Counted from the stretch's first letter, positions 1 to 6,405 are shown. The stretch: 10,468 bases of DNA from Clostridia bacterium (GCA_017650795.1 JAGCEE010000056.1:1-10468); one strand, 5' to 3'. The notes: generated from the letters alone by a model not told the origin. Numbers and translations: made by a program.

Positions 1-84
1 AACCAGATTCAAAAGGTTTTAAAGAACTACAAGGACATTAAGATTAAGTTGAAGATGGAAGAAATTGACAAGGATTTTAAATGA
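1..84 (+). CDS. C-terminal end of a tail-family protein (member A), cut by window edge
   Basis: Only the last 27 residues are visible; the frame is open from base 1 to a TGA at 82-84. The fragment is a lysine-rich helix-like stretch ending in E-I-D-K-D-F-K, which matches the C-terminal tail of eight further proteins in this window. The stop overlaps the next start as ATGA (81-84). AAGGA inside the Lys-Asp codons lies six bases before that start and would serve as its ribosome site. The function is unknown, and the body of the protein lies outside the window. Confidence 0.8.
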   Translation, partial: NQIQKVLKNYKDIKIKLKMEEIDKDFK

Positions 85-452
85 TTGACGAGAACTTAAT
101 AAAAGCTGTAGCTAAAAAATATGATTTGTTTGTAAAGTATGAATGCAAAAAACCAGGTGTAAATAGCTACACTTTGGTTTTAGATGGTAAAGATATTTGT
201 TACTATTCTACATTTAGGGCTGGTTGGGTTCAACTTTGTACACAAGTTTATGTTGATTGGTTTATTACTGATAAACCAAAGGTAGGATTCGGTGATAAAC
301 ATTCAATGCGAAATGAAAAAATGTTCTTAGAAGCTCTACAATATCTGGTACCGACTTATAACAAATTAAAATGTGTAGTATCACAAATCCAAAAAGAAGT
401 AAAGGTTGAAACCAAACTAAACGATTTAGAAAAGGACTTTAAAAATGACTAA
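81..452 (+). CDS. Tail-family protein B, unknown function
   Basis: This 123-residue protein is not recognised. It starts in a 4-nt ATGA overlap with member A, with AAGGA upstream, and is therefore probably translationally coupled. The N-terminal half looks like a small alpha/beta or beta-rich domain (aromatic strands around residues 27-65, including F-R-A-G-W). A helix follows at about 79-92, then a Lys/Glu-rich segment and the tail L-E-K-D-F near residues 116-120, followed by K-N-D. The stop overlaps the next start by 8 nt. No signal peptide, membrane segment or catalytic motif is visible. Relationship to the neighbours rests on the shared tail and layout; the bodies are too diverged to align convincingly by eye. 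Confidence 0.85.
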   Translation: MIDENLIKAVAKKYDLFVKYECKKPGVNSYTLVLDGKDICYYSTFRAGWVQLCTQVYVDWFITDKPKVGFGDKHSMRNEKMFLEALQYLVPTYNKLKCVVSQIQKEVKVETKLNDLEKDFKND

Positions 453-819
453 AGAAGAAGTAATATCCTATATTAAGCAAAAGAAAAACATTGAACACGA
501 AATTTCCGGCATTTACAAACACACAGAATTATCGTGGATTCAAGATTCAGGGTTGAATGTTTTTACAGCTATGTTCTTTGATAATTCAATGGGTAAAGAA
601 AATAACTTTATTGTTTCATCTGGTGCTGGAGACTATTCAAGAAAATGTGCTATTGGTAGACAAAGACAAAAAACATATAAACTTAATAAATTAACTCCTA
701 AATTATTGGATGAGATTGTAGACGAAGTTATGCCAAAAATGTATGGTGAAGTAGAAAAAGCAATTAAATTATATAAAGAAAAGAAAAAATTGAAAGAAAT
801 TGAGAAAGATTTTGAATAG
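445..819 (+). CDS. Tail-family protein C, unknown function
   Basis: This 124-residue protein starts 8 nt before the end of member B, with AAGG in the upstream KDF codons as its ribosome site. The middle contains beta-type segments (around 36-60). A helix follows the phrase L-T-P-K-L-L-D-E-I-V-D-E-V (82-94), similar to one in member E. The last 25 residues are very Lys/Glu-rich and end I-E-K-D-F-E. It is the last gene of its unit: no gene overlaps its end, yet the tail is intact. Codon use contrasts with the ligase gene: by hand count 17 of 20 lysines are AAA, and TTA leucines occur. The stop TAG is followed directly by TAA, inside a GTAAA-N6-TTTAC dyad. Confidence 0.85.
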   Translation: MTKEEVISYIKQKKNIEHEISGIYKHTELSWIQDSGLNVFTAMFFDNSMGKENNFIVSSGAGDYSRKCAIGRQRQKTYKLNKLTPKLLDEIVDEVMPKMYGEVEKAIKLYKEKKKLKEIEKDFE

Positions 820-835
820 TAAATAAAGTTTTACA
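819..835. promoter_or_regulatory. GTAAA-N6-TTTAC dyad upstream of promoter 1
   Basis: The perfect inverted repeat GTAAA (819-823) and TTTAC (830-834) has a 6-nt centre and overlaps the stop codon of gene C. TTTACA ends 19 nt before the -35 hexamer at 855. The same element with the same 19-nt offset recurs at 6940 and 8776, and as a half-site at 1281. This may be an operator or activator site; it could instead be an RNA hairpin at the 3' end of the upstream message. Confidence 0.45.
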
Positions 836-848
836 TATTTTTAAGTTT

Positions 849-876
849 AAACTCTTGACAATAGCCAAGAGTTTTT
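849..876 (+). terminator. Hairpin terminator overlapping the -35 of promoter 1
   Basis: A perfect 9-bp stem (849-857 with 866-874) has an 8-nt loop and runs into a T tract to 876. It sits 29 nt after the stop of gene C, as expected for an intrinsic terminator of the upstream unit. The left arm supplies the first bases of the TTGACA hexamer, so terminator and promoter share sequence. Confidence 0.6.
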
Positions 877-883
877 CTATATT
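855..883 (+). promoter_or_regulatory. Promoter 1 (sigma-70-like)
   Basis: TTGACA (855-860), 17-nt spacer, TATATT (878-883). It lies 33 nt upstream of the start of the gene at 916, which is preceded by a GAGGTAAC ribosome site. The same -35/-10 pair with exactly 17 nt recurs at four other boundaries here, and with a TATTTT -10 at a fifth. Confidence 0.85.
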
Positions 884-915
884 ATAGGTACAACAATAAC
901 AAAAGAGGTAACAAT

Positions 916-1278
916 ATGAGAAAGAAATCCGAAACCAATTCTAAAGTAATCAAGACCGTTCCCGCTATCAAGGATGTGTGTGAACTTATCGTAGACAATG
1001 ACAATGTGGCAATCGTTAAGTTCCATAATGAAACGGAAGAAGATAGAATAAAGCTCCTTGCCATTGGTTGCTTTAATGGTTCAGAAAACCTTTATTGCGT
1101 AACCAAGCGAAAATCCACTTTTGATAAGCAATATGTGAAGTCAATTGACATTCACAACGAATCTTTCACATTTGATTATGGTGGAGGAAGTGATTCTTGT
1201 GTTGGCCGTGCTACACATCGTAGAAATGACTTGATTAAGGAATTTATGAAGACGCAGGGTGTGCGAAATATTGACTAA
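916..1278 (+). CDS. Hypothetical protein, single-gene unit
   Basis: This 120-residue soluble protein is not recognised. It is the only gene between promoter 1 and the hairpin of promoter 2. The ATG at 916 follows GAGGTAAC at normal spacing. The N-terminus is basic (M-R-K-K-S). Beta-type segments with D-N-D-N-V-A-I-V-K (27-35) and a Gly-rich turn D-Y-G-G-G-S-D-S (87-94) follow, then a basic C-terminal helix. No catalytic motif, membrane segment or KDF-type tail is present. Its own promoter and AAG/CTT-leaning codons suggest good expression. Confidence 0.82.
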   Translation: MRKKSETNSKVIKTVPAIKDVCELIVDNDNVAIVKFHNETEEDRIKLLAIGCFNGSENLYCVTKRKSTFDKQYVKSIDIHNESFTFDYGGGSDSCVGRATHRRNDLIKEFMKTQGVRNID

Positions 1279-1280
1279 AA

Positions 1281-1286
1281 TTTACA
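1281..1286. promoter_or_regulatory. TTTACA half-site upstream of promoter 2
   Basis: TTTACA ends 19 nt before the -35 at 1306, the same offset as at promoters 1, 4 and 5. The left half of the dyad (GTAAA) is absent here. Support comes only from the shared position. Confidence 0.3.
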
Positions 1287-1300
1287 AAAAATATTAAGAT

Positions 1301-1327
1301 AATGGTTGACAATGTTCAACCATTTTT
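1301..1327 (+). terminator. Hairpin terminator overlapping the -35 of promoter 2
   Basis: A perfect 9-bp stem (1301-1309 with 1316-1324) and 6-nt loop are followed by a T run to 1327. The hairpin is 22 nt after the stop of the gene at 916. The TTGA end of the left arm is part of the -35 hexamer. Confidence 0.65.
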
Positions 1328-1334
1328 CTATATT
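1306..1334 (+). promoter_or_regulatory. Promoter 2 (sigma-70-like), drives the ligase unit
   Basis: TTGACA (1306-1311), 17-nt spacer, TATATT (1329-1334). The ligase start at 1369 lies 35 nt downstream behind GAGGTAAC. A longer in-frame reading that begins with TTG at 1306 would start inside the -35 element and is not credible. Confidence 0.87.
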
Positions 1335-1368
1335 TAATCTTGTAAGACATTTAACCAATGAGGTAACT

Positions 1369-2481
1369 ATGACTCGTATTGAAATTCTTGAAACCGAAAT
1401 TCGCAAGCACCAGGAACTTTACTACAATCACCAGCCGGTTATTAGTGATGGTGAATTTGATGCCCTTGTAGATGAACTTACGATGCTTGACCCGGACAAT
1501 GAATTGCTTACAACCAAGATTGGTGCTGACCACACTGAAGGTTTCACCAAGGTAAAGCATAACATTAAGATGGGTAGCCAAAACAAGGCTAATACAGAAC
1601 CCGAAATGAATGGTTGGCTTTCTACGATTGACAATTCATTTGTTCTTGGTGGTTTCAAGATGGATGGTAATAGTGTTCGTCTTACCTATAAGAATGGTGA
1701 ACTTGTTCAGGCAGCTAGCCGTGGTGATGGTGATTGGGGCGATGATATTACCGAAAATGTTAAGAAGATGAACTTTGTTCCTTTGAAGTTGAAGGCAACA
1801 CCCAATTACACTGGTGATGTTCGTGGTGAAGTTCTTCTTTCTCGTAAGAACAAGGAAAAGTATTACCCGGAATTTAAGAATTGCCGAAATGGTGCTAGTG
1901 GTATTATGAAACACCTTGATGGTTCTGGTTGTGAATACCTTGATGTGGTTTGCTACGATGCCCAATACCTTTCCGAAAATGAAGAATTTGGTACTCAGGA
2001 AAACCTCATTAATTTCCTTGAACAGAATGGTTTCAAGGTTGCAGAATATCGTTTCTTTAAGAACCTTACGGGAAAGATGGCTATTGATTACCTCAATACT
2101 ATCTTTGATGATTTTGATAACCTTGAATATGATATTGATGGCATTGTGTGGAAGCAGAATGTGATTGATATGAAGGATATGAAGAATGAACGCCCCAAGA
2201 CAAATATTGCTTTGAAGCCGGCTAAGGTTTACAAGGAAACGATTCTTGAAAACATTGAATGGCAGGTTCGTAACGGGACGCTTACGCCGGTTGCCATTCT
2301 CAAGCCCGTAGACCTTCAGGGTGCTACGATTTCTAAGGCAAGTCTTTGTAATGTTGCTTGCTTGGAAGATATGGGCATTGAAATTGGTCATAAGGTTCTC
2401 ATTTGCAGGTGCGGTATGATTATTCCTAAGATTGTTAAGGATATTGATACCGGCAAATATGCCAAGGGTTATGAATTTTAA
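1369..2481 (+). CDS. ligA: NAD+-dependent DNA ligase, adenylating half (domains Ia, nucleotidyltransferase, OB)
   Basis: This 370-residue protein corresponds to the first part of bacterial LigA, which seals DNA nicks using NAD+. Domain Ia (residues 1-60) carries Y18/Y19, D27, F30 and D31 in the NMN-binding pattern. The catalytic lysine is K97 in K-M-D-G. Further motifs are S-R-G-D-G (118-122), V-R-G-E (151-154), C-R-N-G-A-S-G (172-178), D-G-I-V-W-K (257-262) and A-L-K-P (281-284). An OB fold follows (about 295-360) with L-T-P-V-A and R-C-G-M-I-I-P-K. The protein ends where the zinc finger of normal LigA would begin; that part is encoded separately at 9732. Position 95 is Gly where E. coli LigA has Glu two residues before its lysine. 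The ATG at 1369 has GAGGTAAC upstream. By hand count 32 of 34 lysine codons are AAG. Confidence 0.95.
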   Translation: MTRIEILETEIRKHQELYYNHQPVISDGEFDALVDELTMLDPDNELLTTKIGADHTEGFTKVKHNIKMGSQNKANTEPEMNGWLSTIDNSFVLGGFKMDGNSVRLTYKNGELVQAASRGDGDWGDDITENVKKMNFVPLKLKATPNYTGDVRGEVLLSRKNKEKYYPEFKNCRNGASGIMKHLDGSGCEYLDVVCYDAQYLSENEEFGTQENLINFLEQNGFKVAEYRFFKNLTGKMAIDYLNTIFDDFDNLEYDIDGIVWKQNVIDMKDMKNERPKTNIALKPAKVYKETILENIEWQVRNGTLTPVAILKPVDLQGATISKASLCNVACLEDMGIEIGHKVLICRCGMIIPKIVKDIDTGKYAKGYEF

Positions 2482-2502
2482 AAAGATTTCAAGGGGTAAA
2501 CT

Positions 2503-2700
2503 ATGAACAAACGATTCTTTATGTCTGACCTAGCAAATGATTATCTTCGCAGAAATAACATCAAGCGAAATTATCTTTTGTACCCAAGTGAAATAGGTTC
2601 ACCTTTTACAATTAAGTTTGATTTGAAAACTAAACAAAAGACGGTATTGAGTAAACTAGAAGTAATAATGTTACTAGAAAAGGAAGCAAACAATGTTTAA
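2503..2700 (+). CDS. Small hypothetical protein
   Basis: This 65-residue protein is not recognised. It starts 21 nt after the ligase stop behind AAGGGGTAAAC, with no promoter between, so it is probably co-transcribed with the ligase half. The N-terminal third is basic and helical (D-Y-L-R-R-N-N-I-K-R, residues 13-22), followed by a short strand pair and a C-terminal helix. The last codons overlap the next gene by 8 nt (ATGTTTAA, 2693-2700), and its K-E-A codons supply that gene's AAGGAAG ribosome site. Confidence 0.75.
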   Translation: MNKRFFMSDLANDYLRRNNIKRNYLLYPSEIGSPFTIKFDLKTKQKTVLSKLEVIMLLEKEANNV

Positions 2701-3106
2701 AACAGCAAAAGATTTTAAGGATTATATCAAGAAAACACTAAAGTCAAAGGGTGCTTGTTCAGCACCATCACAAGCTAGTATTTGGCAGATATATCGTAGT
2801 AAGAAGTTCCGTCCGGTAGCTAAGTCCTACCACCCTACTGGTGATGCTGCCTGGCCATTGGAAGGCACTGGTAATGTAATTTGGAAGAACACAAAGGGTG
2901 CTTGTGAACAAAATAATGGTCATTTGTATTGTGCTTTCTACTTAGGATATGATGATAATATTCTTCGTGATATGCCGTTGTTCTTTATCCACTTTGAATT
3001 TGATTCAAACAACATTTATAATGTTGGAATAGAACTTTTGGCTTGTGATATGCTTTTGCGTGTTCCAAAGAATCCATTAATCAAACACATTTTTAATTTG
3101 TTCTAA
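2693..3106 (+). CDS. Hypothetical protein
   Basis: This 137-residue protein is not recognised. The start overlaps the preceding gene by 8 nt, with AAGGAAG upstream at good spacing. The N-terminal 20 residues are basic, followed by a Cys/Ser/Ala segment (G-A-C-S-A-P-S-Q-A-S, 20-29), aromatic-rich middle segments (W-P-L-E-G-T-G-N, 54-61) and a hydrophobic C-terminal half. It has three cysteines before residue 80 and one near 118. There is no clear membrane segment and no KDF tail. Its position in the ligase unit does not reveal a role. Confidence 0.8.
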   Translation: MFKTAKDFKDYIKKTLKSKGACSAPSQASIWQIYRSKKFRPVAKSYHPTGDAAWPLEGTGNVIWKNTKGACEQNNGHLYCAFYLGYDDNILRDMPLFFIHFEFDSNNIYNVGIELLACDMLLRVPKNPLIKHIFNLF

Positions 3107-3118
3107 AGGAGAACTAAA

Positions 3119-3328
3119 ATGAATTGGCAACAATGGCTTGATGATGTGTGGGTGGAATTTGTAAAATGTGATAGCTCGGTTACTATGGCAGACAAGCCGT
3201 TATATTTTCCACCAAAGGTTTACACAAATCCACAGTCCGATGACTTAGTAGGTCATTTATACGATTGGTATAATGCAGGTATGAGTTCAAAACTAGCTGC
3301 AGAACAAATGATTTATATTGAAACTTAA
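3119..3328 (+). CDS. Small hypothetical protein
   Basis: This 69-residue acidic, tryptophan-rich protein (W3, W6, W11, W50) is not recognised. It starts 12 nt after the previous stop behind AAAGGAGAACT, a strong ribosome site. The N-terminal helix M-N-W-Q-Q-W-L-D-D-V-W and the late segment G-H-L-Y-D-W-Y-N-A-G-M look amphipathic. No domain could be assigned. Confidence 0.75.
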   Translation: MNWQQWLDDVWVEFVKCDSSVTMADKPLYFPPKVYTNPQSDDLVGHLYDWYNAGMSSKLAAEQMIYIET

Positions 3329-3340
3329 AGGAGTACAAAA

Positions 3341-3547
3341 ATGGTACAAAAGATTACTATTGAATTAGATGTTGAAAGCCCAAATGGTCTTAGTGATTTT
3401 GATTTGGGTGAAGTAAAGGAAGCAGTAAAGCGAACACTTTACGAATACGATAACTTTACAGGAATCCTTCTTGAAGATGAATACCATCTTCCCGAAGTAT
3501 CTGTTTCTTGTACCGAAGATAATGAAAATGCGGAAGAAACTGAATAA
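3341..3547 (+). CDS. Small acidic hypothetical protein
   Basis: This 68-residue protein is strongly acidic, especially at the C-terminus (T-E-D-N-E-N-A-E-E-T-E). It follows AAAGGAGTAC at good spacing. The pattern strand, loop, helix, strand (residues 3-12, 22-35, 40-55) suggests a tiny alpha/beta fold. No family was recognised. The last 20 nt overlap the proposed start of the next gene in another frame. Confidence 0.75.
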   Translation: MVQKITIELDVESPNGLSDFDLGEVKEAVKRTLYEYDNFTGILLEDEYHLPEVSVSCTEDNENAEETE

Positions 3548-3980
3548 ACCCAAAATTAAGTTCAACTTTGATAACATTTTAAGTCTTAATCGTAATTTGG
3601 ATTTATCCAATATGAAAGAGATTGATAAATGGTTCAAGTTGGTTTCTGAACACACTGGAATGATATACTCTCCAGCCAATGAAAAAGAATATGCTAAACT
3701 TACACAAAGGTTTAGCAATTCTTGTGTGTTTTTCTGGTTTAATGATGTTGACAAAACATTTTATTTCAAGGTAGTGCTTGATGATGAAGTTTTTCTTTCT
3801 GGTGATGCTTATGAATTTAGGGACAAAGTAAATTTCTACACTGATTTTTTTAAACCCGACGATTATCTAATGTGGCATTCGGTAAGGGAAGTTATTGATG
3901 AACTTAAAAAAATCAATAATGGAATAAAGCAATATTATATTGACAAAAAGAAAAAAGATTTATTGAAGGATTTCCAATGA
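3528..3980 (+). CDS. Tail-family protein D, unknown function
   Basis: This is a 150-residue reading from ATG 3528, chosen because GAAGA (3515-3519) sits eight bases upstream. In-frame ATGs at 3471 and 3522 are also possible but overlap the preceding gene more and have poorer ribosome sites, so the start is uncertain. The N-terminus is basic (M-R-K-K-L-N-K-P-K). The body has beta-type segments (V-F-F-W-F-N near 67-72; F-Y-F-K-V-V-L-D-D-E near 78-87) and a helix near the end. The final residues are lysine-rich and close with L-L-K-D-F-Q. AAGGA in the tail codons serves the next gene, which starts in an ATGA overlap. Confidence 0.8.
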   Translation: MRKKLNKPKIKFNFDNILSLNRNLDLSNMKEIDKWFKLVSEHTGMIYSPANEKEYAKLTQRFSNSCVFFWFNDVDKTFYFKVVLDDEVFLSGDAYEFRDKVNFYTDFFKPDDYLMWHSVREVIDELKKINNGIKQYYIDKKKKDLLKDFQ

Positions 3981-4462
3981 TAAAAGAAATTTTAAACTAC
4001 CTTTGGGAACTCTTGAATATTGACGCCTTAACCGTTCCAGAAACGATTATCAATGATATTAAGGACAAGTACCATAACTACAAAATAAACAAGCTGATAG
4101 CCTATTATAAGCCCAAATTACAAGCATTGGTAGATAAGTATGGGCTTGAATGGGAATCAAGAGATTTGTGGTTAAGACACGGTGAATTGGATTCTATATG
4201 TTACAAAGGTCACCCGATAATTTGGATGAATAGGTTTTACTATCTTGATACTTGTGGATTCTTGAATTATGCTTATTCATTTAAAGTTGCAAAGAAAATT
4301 GGTTATGATAACAAGTATGAAATGTACTATATGAACAAGAACACAAACAAGTATCTTTCAATGAAACAACTTGAAGAAATAGTAGATAATTTTTTAAAAA
4401 ATGTTAAAGCTGGTCAGATTGAAATAAAGAAAAGAGAATTGGAAACTGACTTTTGTAATTAA
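3977..4462 (+). CDS. Tail-family protein E, unknown function
   Basis: This 161-residue protein starts in an ATGA overlap with member D, with AAGGA six bases upstream. The N-terminal 50 residues look helical and contain paired basic residues. A Tyr/Trp-rich beta domain follows (about 60-120), with R-H-G-E-L-D-S-I-C-Y and W-M-N-R-F-Y-Y-L. The C-terminal helix L-S-M-K-Q-L-E-E-I-V-D-N-F resembles the corresponding helices of C and I. The tail is the most diverged of the family, L-E-T-D-F-C-N. It is the last gene of the ligase unit, with no overlapping gene after it. Confidence 0.85.
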   Translation: MIKEILNYLWELLNIDALTVPETIINDIKDKYHNYKINKLIAYYKPKLQALVDKYGLEWESRDLWLRHGELDSICYKGHPIIWMNRFYYLDTCGFLNYAYSFKVAKKIGYDNKYEMYYMNKNTNKYLSMKQLEEIVDNFLKNVKAGQIEIKKRELETDFCN

Positions 4463-4471
4463 TTTTTTACA
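4455..4471. promoter_or_regulatory. Imperfect GTAA(T)-N6-TTTAC dyad upstream of promoter 3
   Basis: GTAAT (4455-4459) and TTTAC (4466-4470) are separated by 6 nt with one mismatch in the inner pair. The dyad extends outward by TT/AA. It overlaps the stop codon of gene E. TTTACA ends 9 nt before the -35, exactly 10 nt less than at the other sites, so it would lie on the same helical face. Confidence 0.35.
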
Positions 4472-4473
4472 AT

Positions 4474-4504
4474 ACATTTATTGACAAAATCAATGGATGT
4501 TTTT
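4474..4504 (+). terminator. Hairpin terminator overlapping the -35 of promoter 3
   Basis: An 11-bp stem (left arm 4474-4484, right arm 4490-4500) has a 5-nt loop and is followed by TTTT. Two of the pairs are G-U in RNA, so the structure is better as RNA than as a DNA palindrome. It begins 11 nt after the stop of gene E. Confidence 0.55.
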
Positions 4505-4509
4505 ATTTT
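4481..4509 (+). promoter_or_regulatory. Promoter 3 (sigma-70-like, weaker -10), drives the CoaD unit
   Basis: TTGACA (4481-4486), 17-nt spacer, TATTTT (4504-4509). The -10 departs from the TATATT seen at the other five promoters. The gene start at 4539 follows behind GAGGTAAC. Confidence 0.7.
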
Positions 4510-4538
4510 TAAATTAAACTTTAACAATGAGGTAACTT

Positions 4539-5087
4539 ATGTCTTGTGGTAATGCGATTTATGCAGGTTCTTTCAACCCCTTTCATGCGGGTCACCTTAA
4601 CATTATTCAAAGGGCTGAAAAATACTTTGATAAAATCACCATTCTTATTGCTGTAAACCCAAATAAGAATTATGTGGTAAGTGCTTTGGAACGAAAGAAT
4701 CAAATTGAAAGCATTATTAGCAAACTGAAGTGGCGAAATTCCACCCCAAAGGTTGATATTCTTGGTAAGGATGAATTTATTGCAGACTATGCTGCAAACA
4801 ATGAATGTAAAACCATTATCAAGGGGCTTCGTAATGGTGAAGATTTGGAAAGCGAAATGTCACAGGAATATTATAATAAGACAATCAATCCTTGGTTGGA
4901 AACGATGTATTTTTCTACCGACCCCAATATGAAGTATTTGTCCTCTTCGGCTGTTCGTAAGTTTACGGCTATGGAAGAATTTGATTTTATTCGTTATATG
5001 AAGAAAGTGAACTTTATGAAGGATTTGTCTATTGAAGATAATGAAGCATACTTGAAAACAATTTACAAGAGTTACAAAAATGGTTAA
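4539..5087 (+). CDS. coaD: Phosphopantetheine adenylyltransferase-like nucleotidyltransferase
   Basis: This 182-residue protein resembles CoaD, which joins ATP and 4'-phosphopantetheine to give dephospho-CoA, the penultimate step of CoA synthesis. The N-terminal strand and loop A-I-Y-A-G-S-F-N-P-F-H-A-G-H (6-19) carries the HxGH-type nucleotide-binding motif. N-P-N-K (40-43) matches the CoaD substrate lysine region. I-I-K-G-L-R-N-G-E-D-L-E-S-E-M (93-107) matches the CoaD signature, which in E. coli reads I-R-G-L-R; the first Arg is Lys here. L-S-S-S-A-V-R (134-140) is the ATP-binding SSS motif. It is about 20 residues longer than bacterial CoaD, mainly at the C-terminus. NadD-type NMN adenylyltransferase is less likely because the K-G-L-R and S-S-S pattern is CoaD-like, but the true substrate is not proven. 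The start has GAGGTAAC upstream, and the last 8 nt overlap gene F. Confidence 0.87.
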   Translation: MSCGNAIYAGSFNPFHAGHLNIIQRAEKYFDKITILIAVNPNKNYVVSALERKNQIESIISKLKWRNSTPKVDILGKDEFIADYAANNECKTIIKGLRNGEDLESEMSQEYYNKTINPWLETMYFSTDPNMKYLSSSAVRKFTAMEEFDFIRYMKKVNFMKDLSIEDNEAYLKTIYKSYKNG

Positions 5088-5559
5088 TGCTGACGGCGTA
5101 TATAAAGAAGTTGAACATACTATAAAGAATGTTGAAACTATTCAAAATTGTTTGAGTCAAATTGAACAAGAGTTTACCGACACGAATTATCCTAATTGGA
5201 AATTTGAAGTTGAATTGAATGGTAAACTTAGTGGAAACCCTGTGTGTTATGTTATTGGTGAAACAAAAGAAAGGGGTTTGAATTGCTCAGCTAAGATTGG
5301 AATACAATTTAGATGTTGTAAACAAAAACCGACCGTTAATATAGAAGTTGCAGGTCTTCGCTTCATTTGTTTGGATAAAGAATATTTAGATACAATGCAT
5401 CAATTCACATCTATGCCAAATGTTCCATTTGAATTGTTAAGGGTGATTTGTAAAATTCTTGATGAAACAAAGTATGAACATCTTGTAAACAAAGGAACAA
5501 AAGAATTAAAAATTGAATTGAAGAAATTTGACTTAAATAAGGATTTTAAAAATGGCTAA
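5080..5559 (+). CDS. Tail-family protein F, unknown function
   Basis: This 159-residue protein starts 8 nt before the end of the CoaD-like gene and is probably coupled to it. A helical N-terminus (residues 5-35) is followed by a beta-rich body with five cysteines between about 52 and 108, including C-C at about 83-84. A helix near the end leads to the tail L-N-K-D-F-K-N-G. The tail codons contain AAGGA, placed eight bases before the ATG of gene G, which overlaps by 8 nt. No known domain is recognised. Grouping with A-E and G-I is by tail, gene order and general shape. Confidence 0.85.
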   Translation: MVNADGVYKEVEHTIKNVETIQNCLSQIEQEFTDTNYPNWKFEVELNGKLSGNPVCYVIGETKERGLNCSAKIGIQFRCCKQKPTVNIEVAGLRFICLDKEYLDTMHQFTSMPNVPFELLRVICKILDETKYEHLVNKGTKELKIELKKFDLNKDFKNG

Positions 5560-6034
5560 TTATGCTATAATGGATAAGAAATATAAAGAAATGTTTGATA
5601 CCATAGATAAGGTTAGAGCATATCTTGAACCTATTGCCGACAATATTTGTGGTGAAACTGGATTAAGTAGTGATTATTCTACCGATAATATATATTATCC
5701 TACAACAGGTCATTTTAATTTTTATTTACAAGGTGAATACTTTGGTAAAATTTGCGTTAATATGGATTACAACAAATCCACAGAAGAAAACATTGTAGTG
5801 GAAGTAAGATTGATGTTTTATTCAGTCCTTAAAATGCATACCACTACATCGTTTTCCAAAACAAAGGTTTCTAACAAATGTAAGATTGAATGGGAAAGAC
5901 AATTACAAAGAAATATTGCTGACGATAAAGAATACAAGAAATGTATGGATTGGCTAAGATTGCTAATCAAGCAATACAAAGTTCTTAATGTAAAGAAAAA
6001 GAAATATGAAATAGATACGGATTTTGAAGAATGA
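5552..6034 (+). CDS. Tail-family protein G, unknown function
   Basis: This 160-residue protein overlaps gene F by 8 nt. It has an N-terminal helical region (residues 5-35), a beta-rich middle with Y-F-G-K-I-C-V-N-M-D-Y (64-74), and a helical, basic C-terminal third containing K-K-C-M-D-W-L-R-L-L-I-K-Q-Y. The tail is K-K-K-K-Y-E-I-D-T-D-F-E-E. Its stop overlaps the next start in ATGA. GAAGA immediately precedes that start, with CGGA further upstream, so the ribosome site is weaker than at the other junctions. Confidence 0.85.
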   Translation: MANYAIMDKKYKEMFDTIDKVRAYLEPIADNICGETGLSSDYSTDNIYYPTTGHFNFYLQGEYFGKICVNMDYNKSTEENIVVEVRLMFYSVLKMHTTTSFSKTKVSNKCKIEWERQLQRNIADDKEYKKCMDWLRLLIKQYKVLNVKKKKYEIDTDFEE

Positions 6035-6405
6035 TTTTGACCACTGAACAAATAAATGAATTATTGGATAGACTAAAGCCACTTGGTTGTACAACTTACA
6101 ATGGTCTTTTTGTAGACAATGTAAGCATTTTGTACAAGTATGATGCGGTGTTTGAATATCGTAAGGGAATGAATGGTTATAGCTTGATTCAAACAAGCCC
6201 AGCAAGCATTTTGGCGGATGGTAATAGCACTATCTGGTCAGCCCATAATTATCAATTACATTATTTTAATAATTCCACTTTTGATGTAGATGTTATTGAA
6301 AAGGTTGTACAAAAATATATTACAGCAACAGAAAAGCAAGAAAAAGAAGATAAAGTAAGAAAGAAAAAGAAAGAACTGGAGAAAGATTTTGAAGAAATCA
6401 ACTAA
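6031..6405 (+). CDS. Tail-family protein H, unknown function
   Basis: This 124-residue protein starts in an ATGA overlap with gene G. The body runs from an N-terminal helix (T-T-E-Q-I-N-E-L-L-D-R-L) to beta strands with Tyr/Phe (residues 36-85). A long, highly charged C-terminal helix begins near V-I-E-K-V-V-Q-K-Y. It ends K-K-K-K-E-L-E-K-D-F-E-E-I-N. The tail codons contain GGAG, which positions a TTG start for gene I with a 17-nt overlap. No catalytic motif is seen. Confidence 0.85.
   Translation: MILTTEQINELLDRLKPLGCTTYNGLFVDNVSILYKYDAVFEYRKGMNGYSLIQTSPASILADGNSTIWSAHNYQLHYFNNSTFDVDVIEKVVQKYITATEKQEKEDKVRKKKKELEKDFEEIN

Noticed and set aside
1306..1368. N-terminal extension of the ligase from TTG 1306
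   Set aside because: It would begin within the -35 element and extend through the -10; ATG 1369 has a GAGGTAAC ribosome site and fits LigA domain Ia.
1636..2391. Long open frame on the - strand inside the ligase gene
   Set aside because: It is a shadow of a gene with clear ligase motifs; no ribosome site or promoter is seen and the translation has no domain character.
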